DNA of 64,000 nucleotides from an uncultured Eubacteriales bacterium (GCA_902778055.1 CACYWL010000011.1:1-64000), one strand, 5' to 3'; counted from the stretch's first letter, positions 36,346 to 44,628 are shown. Translations and numbers: made by a program. The notes: generated by a model from the sequence alone, not told the origin.

Positions 36346-36418
36346 GCTATATTTCAGCGCGGAACGATAGGACGCAAACACATACGCGAAGACGCCCAAG
36401 CCATGGCACATGCCCGGG
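36307..36418 (-). promoter_or_regulatory. candidate attenuator with competing RNA pairings
   Basis: On the minus strand CCCGGGCAT (36418-36410), which lies within the leader ORF, is perfectly complementary to ATGCCCGGG (36333-36325). That pairing uses the left arm of the terminator stem and encloses its alternative left arm, so it should act as an antiterminator. No SAM (S-box) or T-box consensus is seen. Confidence 0.55.
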
Positions 36419-36476
36419 AAGACTGCATTCGACACAGACAATCCAGAACCTCGTGACCCCTGCGCTCCTGCAACAT
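36354..36476 (-). CDS. candidate Cys/Met-rich leader peptide of the met operon
   Basis: The 40-residue ORF has AGGAGG nine bases before its ATG and starts 53 bases after the promoter's -10 element. It contains four Cys (13, 15, 23, 33) and four Met (1, 17, 25, 32), clustered as DCLCRM, ACAM and RMCL. It is followed at once by the terminator hairpins before metN. This is the layout of ribosome-mediated attenuation in an operon for sulfur amino-acid uptake. The last codons (RPIVPR) derive from a partial copy of the palindromic repeat. Expression is not shown. Confidence 0.55.
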   Translation of the reverse strand: MLQERRGHEVLDCLCRMQSSRACAMAWASSRMCLRPIVPR

Positions 36477-36528
36477 GATCGCATCCTCCTTTCGTTTCGG
36501 TGACACTCCCTGTCGGGAGGTTGAGGGA

Positions 36529-36557
36529 AGGATAACACCATTCACCTACTATGTCAA
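36529..36557 (-). promoter_or_regulatory. met operon promoter
   Basis: On the minus strand TTGACA (36557-36552) and TATCCT (36534-36529) are spaced by 17 bases. They precede the leader ORF and diverge from the prfC promoter. Confidence 0.7.
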
Positions 36558-36624
36558 TAGGGGAATTTGTTTTTGTCTTGTATTTTGGGGGAGGGGGTAC
36601 GGAACGATATAGTTCAAGGATTTC

Positions 36625-36654
36625 TTGACAAAAACGGGGAGAAGGGCGTAAAAT
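36625..36654 (+). promoter_or_regulatory. prfC promoter
   Basis: TTGACA (36625-36630) and TAAAAT (36649-36654) have an 18-bp spacer and lie 38 bp before the prfC start. Confidence 0.7.
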
Positions 36655-36692
36655 CACGGATTGTTGTGATGCCGGAGAGGAGGAGGGACTGC

Positions 36693-38309
36693 ATGCTGCC
36701 GGAGAGAGACACGGAGGCCTTTCGCGAAAGGCTGAATGAAGAGGTGGAGAAGCGGAGAACCTTCGCGATTATCTCCCACCCGGACGCGGGAAAGACGACG
36801 CTGACGGAGAAGCTGTTGCTTTACGGCGGGGCCATTCGCAGCGCGGGCAGCGTCAAGGCCCGGAAGACGGACAAGCACGCGACCTCCGACTGGATGGAGA
36901 TCGAGAAGCAGCGCGGCATTTCCGTCACCTCCTCGGCGATGCAGTTTGTATACGACGGATACCGGATCAACATCCTCGACACGCCCGGACACCAGGACTT
37001 CTCCGAGGACACGTACCGGGTGCTCGTCGCGGCGGACGCGGCGGTCATGCTGCTGGACGCGGCGAAGGGCGTCGAGGCGCAGACGATCAAGCTGTTCAAG
37101 GTCTGCCGGATGCGGAACATCCCGATCTTCACGTTTGTGAACAAGATGGACCGGGCCGCGAAGGATCCCTTCTCGCTGATGGAGGAGCTGGAGCAGGTGC
37201 TGGGCATCCGGAGCTGCCCCATCAACTGGCCCATCGGTGTGGACGGGGATTTCCAGGGCGTATATCACCGGGACACGAAGACCGTCGAGCTTTACACCGG
37301 CGGGGACCACGGCAAGACCATGGTCGAGAAGACGGACATCCCGATCGACGATCCGGCCCTCGAGAAGGCGCTGGACCGGCACTACCGGGAGCGGCTGAGG
37401 GAGGAGATCGAGCTGCTCGACGAGGCGGGGGATCCCTTCGATCTGGAGAAGGTGCGCAGCGGAGAGCTGACGCCGATGTTCTTCGGATCCGCGGTGACCA
37501 ACTTCGGCGTCGAGCCCTTCCTGGACCGGTTCCTGAGCTTCACGCCGCCGCCCCTGCCCCGGGAGAGCGATCTCGGGATCATCGAGCCGACGGAGCCGTT
37601 TTTCTCCGGCTTCATCTTCAAGATCCAGGCGAACATGAACCCGGCGCACCGGGACCGGCTCGCCTTCATGCGGATCGTGAGCGGCGCGTTCGAGAAGGGC
37701 ATGGAGGTCTGGCACAGCGGGACGGGGAAGCCCGTGGCGCTGAAGCAGCCCCAGCAGTTCATGGCGGACGAGCGGGAGGCGGTCGAGGAGGCCTGGGCCG
37801 GGGACATCATCGGGCTGTTTGACCCCGGGATCTACCGGCTGGGCGACACGCTGAGCACCGGGCCGAAGATGCACTACGCCAACATCCCGGTCTTCGCGCC
37901 GGAATTCTTCAACCGGGTCCGGCCGGCGGACAGCATGAAGCGCAAGCAGTTCCAGAAGGGCATCAACCAGCTGGCGGAGGAGGGCGCGATTCAGACCTTC
38001 CTCAGGACCGAGACGGGACGGGAGGAATTCCTCGTCGGCGTCGTCGGCATGCTGCAGTTCGAGGTGCTCGAGCACCGGCTGCGGACGGAATACCAGGTCG
38101 AGATCATGATGGAAGGGCTGCCCTTCCGGTTCGTGCGGTGGGTCGAGGAAACCCCGAAGCCCGTCGAGAACCTGAAGCTGACCTCGACCTCCGGCAGGGC
38201 GAAGGACAGCCACGGACGGGACGTGCTGCTGTTTGAAAACGAATGGAGCATCCGCCTCGCCTGCGAGAACAACGAGGGGCTGAAGCTGAAGGATACCTCC
38301 GACAGATAA
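36693..38309 (+). CDS. prfC: peptide chain release factor 3
   Basis: The 538-residue translational GTPase has G1 SHPDAGKTTLTEKLL near residue 24, G2 in EKQRGISVTSS, G3 DTPGHQDFSEDT and G4 FVNKMDR. The RF3-specific domains include FFGSAVTNFGVEPFLD and VGMLQFEVLEHRL. RF3 removes RF1/RF2 from the ribosome after termination. Start 36693 is chosen for GAGGAGG five to six bases upstream; an earlier ATG at 36669 has no ribosome site. Confidence 0.93.
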   Translation: MLPERDTEAFRERLNEEVEKRRTFAIISHPDAGKTTLTEKLLLYGGAIRSAGSVKARKTDKHATSDWMEIEKQRGISVTSSAMQFVYDGYRINILDTPGHQDFSEDTYRVLVAADAAVMLLDAAKGVEAQTIKLFKVCRMRNIPIFTFVNKMDRAAKDPFSLMEELEQVLGIRSCPINWPIGVDGDFQGVYHRDTKTVELYTGGDHGKTMVEKTDIPIDDPALEKALDRHYRERLREEIELLDEAGDPFDLEKVRSGELTPMFFGSAVTNFGVEPFLDRFLSFTPPPLPRESDLGIIEPTEPFFSGFIFKIQANMNPAHRDRLAFMRIVSGAFEKGMEVWHSGTGKPVALKQPQQFMADEREAVEEAWAGDIIGLFDPGIYRLGDTLSTGPKMHYANIPVFAPEFFNRVRPADSMKRKQFQKGINQLAEEGAIQTFLRTETGREEFLVGVVGMLQFEVLEHRLRTEYQVEIMMEGLPFRFVRWVEETPKPVENLKLTSTSGRAKDSHGRDVLLFENEWSIRLACENNEGLKLKDTSDR

Positions 38310-38373
38310 GGGCCGGGAAGACGAAGAGAAGGAACAGGACATCGGAAGGGACACAGGAGGAAGAATAAACCAC

Positions 38374-40200
38374 ATGGTTCGGGAAGATATCAGAAACATT
38401 GCCATCATCGCGCACGTCGACCACGGAAAGACCACGCTCGTGGACCAGATGCTCAAGCAGGGCGGCGTATACCGGGAGAACCAGCAGACCGTGGACCGGG
38501 TCATGGACTCGAACGACCTGGAGCGGGAGCGCGGCATCACCATCCTGAGCAAGAACACGGCCGTGCACTACGGAAAGACGAAGATCAACATCGTCGACAC
38601 CCCCGGGCACGCGGACTTCGGCGGCGAGGTTGAGCGGGTGCTGAAGATGGTCGACGGCGTGCTGCTGCTCGTCGACAGCTTCGAGGGGCCCATGCCCCAG
38701 ACCCGCTTCGTGCTGCGGAAGGCGCTGGAGCTGAAGCTGAAGGTGCTGATCGTCATCAACAAGGTGGACCGGCCGGACGCGCGGTGCGACGAGGTCGTGG
38801 GCGAGATTCTGGACCTGCTGATCGACCTGAACGCCGACGAGACGACGATCGAGAACCCGATCCTGTATGTCTCCGCCCGGAAGGGCACGGCCACGTTGGA
38901 TCTGGAGCAGCCCGGACAGGACCTGCGGCCGCTGTTCGACGCCATCGTGAAATACATCCCGGCGCCGGAGGGGGACGCGGAGGGCCCCGCCCAGGTGCTG
39001 ATTTCCACGATCGACTACTCCGAATATGTGGGCCGGATCGGCGTGGGCCGCATCGTCCGCGGAAAATTCACCGAGGGTATGAACGTCGTCCACACGAACC
39101 TCGAAACCGGGAAAACGAGCCCCGTATGGCGGCTGGGCGGGCTGTTCCAGTATGACGGGCTGAAGCGGGTCAACGCCGCGGAGGTCGGCATGGGGGACAT
39201 CGTCGCGCTGTACGGCGCGGAGGACCTGTCCATCGGCGACACGGTCTGCGATCCGGCGCAGGTCGAGGGCCTGCCCTTCGTCAAGATCAGCGAGCCGACC
39301 GTGACGATGACCTTCTCCGTCAACGACAGCCCCTTCGCCGGAAGGGAAGGGCAGTACGTGACCAGCCGGCACCTGCGTGCCCGGCTGATGCGGGAGCTGC
39401 AGACGGACGTCAGCCTCCGGGTCAACGACACCCAGAGCACCGACGCCTTCGAGGTCTGCGGACGGGGCGAGCTGCACCTGTCCATCCTGATTGAAAACAT
39501 GCGCCGGCAGGGATACGAATTCGCCGTCTCCAAGCCGCAGGTCATCTTCAAGACCATCGACGGGGTCAAGTGCGAGCCGGTGGAACGGCTGGTGGTCGAC
39601 ACGCCCCAGGCCAGCGCCGGCGCGGTCATCGAGAAGATCGGACGCCGCCGCGGAACCCTGATCGAGATGAGCGGATCCGACCGGGTGAGGATGGAATTCC
39701 TCGTGCCCAGCCGGGGACTGTTCGGATACCGGAGCGAATTCATGACGGACACCCGGGGCGAGGGCATCATGAGCAGCGTGTTTGAGCGCTACGAGCCGGT
39801 GAAGGGCGACATCCCGCACCGGAACTGCGGCGCGCTGATCTGCTTCGAGACCGGCGTGACCACCAGCTACGGCCTGTTCTACACCCAGGAGCGGGGCACC
39901 CTGTTCATCGGCGCCGGGGAGAACGTCTACGCCGGCATGATCTGCGGGCAGAACGCCCGGCCGGGCGACCTGGTCGTCAATGTCTGCAAGGCCAAGCACG
40001 TGACCAACATGCGGAACGCCTCCGCCTCGGAGGACGCGATGCGGCTGATCTCCGTGCATCCCCTGACCCTCGAGGAGTGCCTCGAGTTCATCGACGACGA
40101 CGAGCTGCTGGAGATCACGCCCCAGCATCTGCGGATGCGGAAGCGGCAGCTGGATCATCAGCTGCGCGCCAAGGCCCGGAGCCACGGCACCGAAGCGTAA
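38374..40200 (+). CDS. typA: ribosome-associated GTPase TypA/BipA
   Basis: The 608-residue GTPase has G1 AHVDHGKTTLVDQML near residue 14, G2 ERERGITI, G3 DTPGHADFGGEV and G4 VINKVDRPDAR. The C-terminal domains include RGELHLSILIENMRRQGYEF and the BipA-specific FIDDDELLEITPQ near the end. AGGAGG lies upstream. TypA aids 50S assembly and stress responses. It follows prfC by 64 bp and may share its promoter. Confidence 0.95.
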   Translation: MVREDIRNIAIIAHVDHGKTTLVDQMLKQGGVYRENQQTVDRVMDSNDLERERGITILSKNTAVHYGKTKINIVDTPGHADFGGEVERVLKMVDGVLLLVDSFEGPMPQTRFVLRKALELKLKVLIVINKVDRPDARCDEVVGEILDLLIDLNADETTIENPILYVSARKGTATLDLEQPGQDLRPLFDAIVKYIPAPEGDAEGPAQVLISTIDYSEYVGRIGVGRIVRGKFTEGMNVVHTNLETGKTSPVWRLGGLFQYDGLKRVNAAEVGMGDIVALYGAEDLSIGDTVCDPAQVEGLPFVKISEPTVTMTFSVNDSPFAGREGQYVTSRHLRARLMRELQTDVSLRVNDTQSTDAFEVCGRGELHLSILIENMRRQGYEFAVSKPQVIFKTIDGVKCEPVERLVVDTPQASAGAVIEKIGRRRGTLIEMSGSDRVRMEFLVPSRGLFGYRSEFMTDTRGEGIMSSVFERYEPVKGDIPHRNCGALICFETGVTTSYGLFYTQERGTLFIGAGENVYAGMICGQNARPGDLVVNVCKAKHVTNMRNASASEDAMRLISVHPLTLEECLEFIDDDELLEITPQHLRMRKRQLDHQLRAKARSHGTEA

Positions 40201-40203
40201 AAA

Positions 40204-40343
40204 GGAACGGTAGGGACGGTCCTTTTCGTTCCCCTTAAGAAAAGGGAACGATAGGGACGGTCCTTTTCGTTTCCCAAAGGCTGGAACGATAGGGACAGAC
40301 CCTCCCGTTCCTTTGGAACGTCAGGGACAGTCTCCATCGTTCC
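40204..40343. repeat. cluster of four GGAACG palindromic units
   Basis: Two single units with GGACGG cores (from 40204 and 40243) are followed by a double unit with GGGACAG cores (40283-40343). They start directly after the typA stop codon. Confidence 0.75.
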
Positions 40344-40386
40344 TCGTTCCCGCCGAAAAGCGAGCAACATCTGAATGATATCGAAA

Positions 40387-40415
40387 ACACCCGATTCCTG
40401 AACGGTTTCGGGTGT
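40387..40415. terminator. bidirectional terminator between typA and antitoxin gene
   Basis: ACACCCGA (40387-40394) pairs with TCGGGTGT (40408-40415), followed by CTTT on the plus strand and preceded by AAAA for the minus strand. Confidence 0.6.
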
Positions 40416-40452
40416 CTTTGCATGTTCCTGAAGACGATCAGAGAGTACGGCA

Positions 40453-40668
40453 TTAAACCTCTGAATCCAGCTCCCGCCAAAAATCCTGCACGGGAGTGGA
40501 CTTGCGCCCGCTGTCTACATATTCCTTATAAGCTGATTCAGCGACCTCAACATCATGTTCGTCATCTTTTTTTTCGAATAATGCTGTTTTACAGGCTTCT
40601 GTCGGGGAATAAGAATGGTTTTCAGAGAGCATGCGCTCCTCCTCCGTTAATCTGATTGAAAAGGCCAT
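40453..40668 (-). CDS. RelB/DUF6290-type antitoxin, orphan
   Basis: The 71-residue protein begins MAFSIRLTEEERML (ribbon-helix-helix) and continues with TEACKTALFEKKDDEHDVEV and AYKEYVDSGRKS, the pattern of RelB-like/DUF6290 antitoxins. The ribbon-helix-helix region looks a few residues shorter than usual around SENHSYSP. AAGGAGG lies nine bases before ATG 40668. No toxin gene follows; the terminator at 40387-40415 comes next. It may be a leftover or act in trans. Confidence 0.75.
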   Translation of the reverse strand: MAFSIRLTEEERMLSENHSYSPTEACKTALFEKKDDEHDVEVAESAYKEYVDSGRKSTPVQDFWRELDSEV

Positions 40669-40752
40669 GATCATCGCCTCCTTGAAGCACATTGTACTGC
40701 ATGGAGCCGATTCTGCCAACAGATGAGTCTACAGGGAATTGAAATTGAATTT

Positions 40753-40785
40753 ACCGAAATGGATTTCGGTGAAATGGATTTCGGT
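40753..40785. repeat. palindrome plus half-repeat
   Basis: ACCGAAAT (40753-40760) and ATTTCGGT (40763-40770) form an 8-bp palindrome with a 2-bp gap. AAATGGATTTCGGT is then repeated at 40772-40785. It lies upstream of the antitoxin gene, where a ribbon-helix-helix protein could bind its own operator. Confidence 0.5.
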
Positions 40786-40850
40786 GAAAGAGAGTGTGTT
40801 CTCTGAAGTAAAAACACAAAAATGATATAATCAATTATCAATTAAGAAAA

Positions 40851-40884
40851 ACCGGAACCTGCTCCTTTTTGGAGAAGTTCCGGT
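40851..40884 (-). terminator. intrinsic terminator downstream of pyrH
   Basis: On the minus strand a stem of 8 bp (ACCGGAAC at 40884-40877 with GTTCCGGT at 40858-40851) with an inner CTCC/GGAG stem is followed by TTTTTCTTAATT. Confidence 0.65.
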
Positions 40885-40914
40885 CTGAAAAGCGGGGTGG
40901 GGAACCGCAAGGGC

Positions 40915-41058
40915 GGAACGAAAGGGACAGACCCTCCGTTCCTGGCGGAACGTCAGGGACAGTCCCTTTCGTTCCTAGGGGATGCAAGGCGTTGGGGAAC
41001 GATAGGGACAGACCCTCCCGTTCCTGACGGAACGTCAGGGACAGTCCCCATCGTTCCT
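40915..41058. repeat. two double GGAACG palindromic units
   Basis: Two copies of the double unit (GGAACG...CGTTCC, then GGAACG...CGTTCC, with GGGACAG cores) lie at 40915-40975 and 40995-41058, between pyrH and its terminator. Confidence 0.75.
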
Positions 41059-41074
41059 GGAAGACATATGAGGG

Positions 41075-41096
41075 ATCCCCGGCGGATGCCGGGGAT
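41075..41096 (-). terminator. GC-rich hairpin after the pyrH stop
   Basis: ATCCCCGGC pairs with GCCGGGGAT over 9 bp with a 4-base loop, 11 bp beyond the stop codon. No T-run follows, so it may protect the mRNA end or pause transcription rather than terminate. Confidence 0.45.
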
Positions 41097-41106
41097 TCTG
41101 TCATTA

Positions 41107-41817
41107 TCAGGGATGAACGAAGGTGCCCATGTCGCTGCCTTCGAGGACGCGGATCAGGTTCTCCGGATCATCCAGGCCGAAGACCCGGACCATCGGAACC
41201 TTGTTTTCCGCGCAGAGGGCGAAGGCGGAGGCGTCCATCACCTTCAGGCCGCGGGCCAGGGCCTCGGCATAGGTGATATCCCGGATCAGCGTCGCGGAGG
41301 GATCCTTCAGGGGATCGGCCGTATAGACGCCGTCGATGTTCTTCGCCATCAGGACCGCGTCGACCTCCATCTCCACCGCCCGGAGGGCCACGCCGGAATC
41401 CGTCGAGAAGAAGGGATTGCCGGTGCCGCAGGCGAAGAGGACCACCCGGCCCTCGGAGAGATGCCGCCGGGCCGCCATGGCGTTGAAGGGCTCGGCAAAG
41501 CGCGTCATATCCACGGCGCTCTGGACGACCGCGTCCAGCCCCTGCTTCCGCAGGGCGTCCGCCATGCAGAGACAGTTGATCACCGTGCCCAGCATGCCCA
41601 TCTGATCCGCCGTGACCGCGTCCATGTTCGCGGACGGGCCCTGACGGCCGCGCCAGATATTGCCCGCGCCGATGACAATGCCGATTTCCACCCCCAGATC
41701 ATGCATCCGGCGGATGATTTCCGCGACCCGGTTCACCTTGTCAAAATCAAAAAGATCGTGATCCGATTTCAGTGCCTCGCCGCTGAGCTTCAGCAGCACC
41801 CGATGATAGACCGCCAT
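41107..41817 (-). CDS. pyrH: UMP kinase
   Basis: The 236-residue protein is a bacterial UMP kinase of the amino-acid kinase fold: VLLKLSGEALKSD near residue 7, GAGNIWRGRQG near residue 51, VFLFACGTGNPFF-type nucleotide loop (seen as VVLFACGTGNPFFSTD) and AKNIDGVYTADP. It phosphorylates UMP to UDP in pyrimidine synthesis. ATG 41817 has GGAGGGA nine bases upstream. The common partners tsf and frr are not next to it. Confidence 0.95.
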   Translation of the reverse strand: MAVYHRVLLKLSGEALKSDHDLFDFDKVNRVAEIIRRMHDLGVEIGIVIGAGNIWRGRQGPSANMDAVTADQMGMLGTVINCLCMADALRKQGLDAVVQSAVDMTRFAEPFNAMAARRHLSEGRVVLFACGTGNPFFSTDSGVALRAVEMEVDAVLMAKNIDGVYTADPLKDPSATLIRDITYAEALARGLKVMDASAFALCAENKVPMVRVFGLDDPENLIRVLEGSDMGTFVHP

Positions 41818-41950
41818 GTTCCGGTCCCTCCTTAAATATGATGAAATCCATCGGACGGGGAGGAGCGCGAAGATCCTCCCAAAGGTTGCTCCGGGGAGAA
41901 GTATAACACAGGCGAGGAAGGAAGGGAAGGGGCGGGGGGGACGGAGATGA

Positions 41951-41981
41951 GGGGATTGGGGGGATTGGGGGGATTGGGGGG
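41951..41981 (+). repeat. G-quadruplex-forming 9-bp tandem repeat
   Basis: Four runs of four to six G are separated by ATT loops (GGGG, then three ATTGGGGGG units). It lies between pyrH and the divergent amino-acid transporter promoter, in a strongly G-rich tract (41930-42000). Confidence 0.7.
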
Positions 41982-41998
41982 ACTGGCGGAGATGGGGG

Positions 41999-42089
41999 GG
42001 AACGAAAAGGACCGTCCCTATCGTTTCCTTTTCAGTTGGGGGGCTGCCGGAGATGGGGGGAACGAAAAGGACCGTCCCTATCGTTCCCT
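41999..42089. repeat. pair of GGAACGA palindromic units
   Basis: Two single units with GGACCGTCC cores (41999-42028 and 42059-42089) are preceded by near-identical G-rich lead-ins (GGAGATGGGGGG). The whole block of about 60 bp has therefore been duplicated in tandem. Confidence 0.7.
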
Positions 42090-42091
42090 TA

Positions 42092-42158
42092 TGCGTAAAA
42101 ATGTGAATATATGCATATAAATGCGCTAAAAACAGGAAAAATACTGCATAAAAATGCA
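42092..42158 (+). promoter_or_regulatory. three ArgR-box-like sites
   Basis: TGCGTAAAAATGTG (42092-42105), TGCATATAAATGCG (42112-42125) and TGCATAAAAATGCA (42145-42158) resemble the TGAATAAAAATTCA-type ARG box. The third is a perfect palindrome ten bases before the -35 element. They suggest control of the transporter by an ArgR/AhrC-like repressor. Confidence 0.5.
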
Positions 42159-42167
42159 TAAAACCGA

Positions 42168-42196
42168 TTGACAGGGTTTCGGACGGGTGCTATACT
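42168..42196 (+). promoter_or_regulatory. promoter of the amino-acid transporter operon
   Basis: TTGACA (42168-42173) and TATACT (42191-42196) are separated by 17 bp, 55 bp before the start codon. Confidence 0.75.
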
Positions 42197-42251
42197 TCCT
42201 GCATCCTCCGGGACGGGAGGATGAATATGGAGCGAAAGAAGGAGAATGAAA

Positions 42252-43004
42252 ATGAAAAAGCTGATTGCAAGCCTGCTGGCGCTGTGCATGGTTCTGGGTC
42301 TGGCCTCCGCCTTTGCAGAAACCAAGGAATATAACACTGTCGAGCCCGGCAAGTTCATTTATGCGACGAGCCCCGACTTCCTGCCCTTCGAGGGCCGCGA
42401 TGATCAGGACAACGTCATCGGCATCGAGCCCGACCTGGTGGCGCTGATCTGCGAGAAGCTGGGCCTGACCGCCGAAGCCTATCCGATCGATTTTGACTCC
42501 GCCCTGGCGGCGCCCGCCGCGGGCACCGTGGACGCGGTTGTTTCCGGCGTCACCATCCGGGAGGACCGGAAGGCCGTGCTGGACTTCACCATCCCCTATG
42601 CCACCATCACCCAGGCCATCGCCCAGAAGGCCGGCAGCGGCATCACGATGGACAACCTGGGCGAGAAGACCATCGGCGTCCAGAACGGCACCACCGGTCA
42701 CATCTACGCCGTGGATGATTTCGGCGAGGATCACGTCGTGGCCTACAGCACCTACGCCCTGGCTTTCCAGGCGCTGCAGAACGGCCAGGTCGACTGCGTG
42801 CTGCTGGATGACCTGGTAGCCAACGACTTCGCCAAGAAGATCGCCGGCCTGGAGGTCGCTCCCACGACCTACGAGCCCGAGAACTTCGGCTTCGGCTTTG
42901 CCAAGGGCAAGGCGCCCGAGCTGCTGGCGGCCTTCAACGAGACCCTGCAGGCCCTGATCGACGACGGTACCGTCGAGGGCATCATGCTGAAGTGGCAGGA
43001 ATAA
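42252..43004 (+). CDS. polar amino-acid ABC transporter substrate-binding protein
   Basis: The 250-residue periplasmic-binding protein is of family 3: FIYATSPDFLPFEGRD near residue 35, then IGIEPDLVALICEKLGL, and DFTIPYATITQAIA. The signal peptide (LIASLLALCMVLGLASAFAE) has no classical lipobox, as for MetQ in this window. ATG 42252 is favoured over 42246 by spacing to GGAG. With the following permease and ATPase it forms a complete importer. The ARG-like boxes point to arginine, ornithine or another basic amino acid, but the ligand is not proven. Confidence 0.88.
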   Translation: MKKLIASLLALCMVLGLASAFAETKEYNTVEPGKFIYATSPDFLPFEGRDDQDNVIGIEPDLVALICEKLGLTAEAYPIDFDSALAAPAAGTVDAVVSGVTIREDRKAVLDFTIPYATITQAIAQKAGSGITMDNLGEKTIGVQNGTTGHIYAVDDFGEDHVVAYSTYALAFQALQNGQVDCVLLDDLVANDFAKKIAGLEVAPTTYEPENFGFGFAKGKAPELLAAFNETLQALIDDGTVEGIMLKWQE

Positions 43005-43044
43005 TCCCGCAGGCAGCGGAAGAGAAGAAGGAAACGTGACGCTT

Positions 43045-43067
43045 GGGGACGGCGAACAACCGTCCCC
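43045..43067. repeat. hairpin between binding-protein and permease genes
   Basis: GGGGACGG (43045-43052) pairs with CCGTCCCC (43060-43067). The core resembles the GACGGTTC repeat family. In the transcript it could stabilise the upstream binding-protein message, a common arrangement in such operons. Confidence 0.55.
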
Positions 43068-43104
43068 TTGCTTCTTGTAAAGATGCGCGGGAGGAGTGTG
43101 CCAT

Positions 43105-43869
43105 TTGGAGCAGTACGCGGCCTGGAAGGCGATGATCGTGGCGGGTGAGTCCACGACCGTCTGGCAGAAATTCTATGTATTCTTTTATCAGGCGTTCCTC
43201 GAGAACGACCGGTGGCAGCAGTATCTGAACGGAGTCGGCACGACGCTGCTCGTGACGCTGTTCGCGCTGCTGCTGGGCGTCGTGCTGGGTGTGCTCGTGG
43301 CCCTCGTGCGCACGGCTCACGACCAGCAGCGCCCCGGAAAGCGGAACCCGGTGCTGGGCTTTTTCAACGCGGTGACCAAGGTCTACGTGACGGTCATCCG
43401 CGGGACGCCGATGATGGTTCAGCTGCTGATCATGGGCTTCGTCATCTTTGCCTCCAGCCGGGACTATGTGACCGTCGGCGCCCTGACGCTGGGCATCAAC
43501 TCCGGCGCGTACACGGCGGAAATCATCCGGGGCGGCCTGATGGCCGTCGATCCGGGACAGATGGAGGCCGGGCGCAGCCTGGGCATGAACTACACCGACA
43601 CGATGCGGTTTGTCGTCATCCCGCAGGCGATCAAGGCGATTCTGCCCTCCCTGGGCAACGAGTTCATCGTGCTGCTGAAGGACACGAGCCTGATCAGCGT
43701 CATCGGCGGCAAGGAGCTGCTCTATGCCGCCCGCGGCGTGGTCAGCCGGACCTACGAGGCCATGTATCCCTATATCGGAACCGCGATCATCTATCTGATT
43801 CTGGTCATGGGCTTCACCTGGCTGCTGGGCATCTTTGAGAGGAGGCTGCGGGAAAGTGATCGACGTTAA
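43105..43869 (+). CDS. polar amino-acid ABC transporter permease
   Basis: The 254-residue permease is of the HisMQ type: [19 protein letters not shown], then [20 protein letters not shown], and the EAA loop [20 protein letters not shown]. Start TTG 43105 has GGGAGG ten bases upstream; a GTG at 43096 is too close to it. It overlaps the ATPase gene by 14 bp. It would form a homodimeric channel. Confidence 0.9.
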   Translation: MEQYAAWKAMIVAGESTTVWQKFYVFFYQAFLENDRWQQYLNGVGTTLLVTLFALLLGVVLGVLVALVRTAHDQQRPGKRNPVLGFFNAVTKVYVTVIRGTPMMVQLLIMGFVIFASSRDYVTVGALTLGINSGAYTAEIIRGGLMAVDPGQMEAGRSLGMNYTDTMRFVVIPQAIKAILPSLGNEFIVLLKDTSLISVIGGKELLYAARGVVSRTYEAMYPYIGTAIIYLILVMGFTWLLGIFERRLRESDRR

Positions 43870-44578
43870 GAACCTGACGAAGAATTTCGAGAAGCTGGAG
43901 GTCCTCCGGGGCGTCGACCTGCATATCGACAAGGGCGAGTGCGTCGTGTTCATCGGCCCTTCCGGCAGCGGAAAATCCACCTTCCTGCGGTGCCTGAACC
44001 TGCTGGAGACCCCCAGCGGCGGCGAGATCCTCTTTGACGGCGTCTCCATGACCGACCCGAAGACCGACATCGACAAGATGCGCCAGCGGATGGGCATGGT
44101 GTTCCAGCATTTCAACCTGTTTCCGAACATGACGATCCTGAAGAACCTGACGCTGGCGCCGATCAGGACGAAGCACCTGACCCGGGCCCAGGCCGAGGAG
44201 AAGGCCATGGAGCTGCTGAAGCGCGTCGGGCTCGAGGACAAGGCCCAGGGCTATCCGGCCCAGCTGAGCGGCGGGCAGAAGCAGCGCGTCGCCATCGTGC
44301 GGGCGCTGTGCATGGACCCCGAGGTCATGCTGTTTGACGAGCCCACCTCTGCGCTGGATCCGGAGATGGTCGGCGAGGTGCTCGACGTCATGCGGGAGCT
44401 GGCGAAGAGCGGGATGACCATGGTGTGCGTGACCCACGAGATGGGCTTCGCGCGGGAGGTTGCGGACCGGGTGCTGTTCCTGGACGGCGGGAAGATCGTC
44501 GAGGAGGGCACGCCGGAGCAGATCTTCGGGAATGCGCAGGAGCCCCGCACGCGGGAGTTCCTGAACAAGGTCCTGTAA
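43856..44578 (+). CDS. polar amino-acid ABC transporter ATP-binding protein
   Basis: The 240-residue ATPase is of the GlnQ type: Walker [16 protein letters not shown] near residue 34, Q-loop [13 protein letters not shown], signature [15 protein letters not shown] and Walker [14 protein letters not shown]. The GTG start at 43856 lies inside the permease gene with GAGGAGG upstream. A strong terminator follows at 44604-44628. Confidence 0.92.
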   Translation: MIDVKNLTKNFEKLEVLRGVDLHIDKGECVVFIGPSGSGKSTFLRCLNLLETPSGGEILFDGVSMTDPKTDIDKMRQRMGMVFQHFNLFPNMTILKNLTLAPIRTKHLTRAQAEEKAMELLKRVGLEDKAQGYPAQLSGGQKQRVAIVRALCMDPEVMLFDEPTSALDPEMVGEVLDVMRELAKSGMTMVCVTHEMGFAREVADRVLFLDGGKIVEEGTPEQIFGNAQEPRTREFLNKVL

Positions 44579-44603
44579 GAACCTTGTTAGTAGATTTCTT
44601 TTG

Positions 44604-44628
44604 CCTTCTCCCGCTTCGCGGGAGAAGG
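44604..44628 (+). terminator. intrinsic terminator of the amino-acid transporter operon
   Basis: CCTTCTCCCGC pairs with GCGGGAGAAGG over 11 bp with a TTC loop, followed by TTTTGTT. Confidence 0.85.

Noticed and set aside
36253..36560. S-box (SAM) riboswitch or T-box upstream of metN
   Set aside because: I found neither the S-box core nor the AGGGTGG T-box sequence on the minus strand; the leader ORF and hairpins explain the region better.
36654..40185. Long minus-strand frames opposite prfC and typA
   Set aside because: Both plus-strand genes are conserved translation GTPases; the antisense frames are compositional artefacts.
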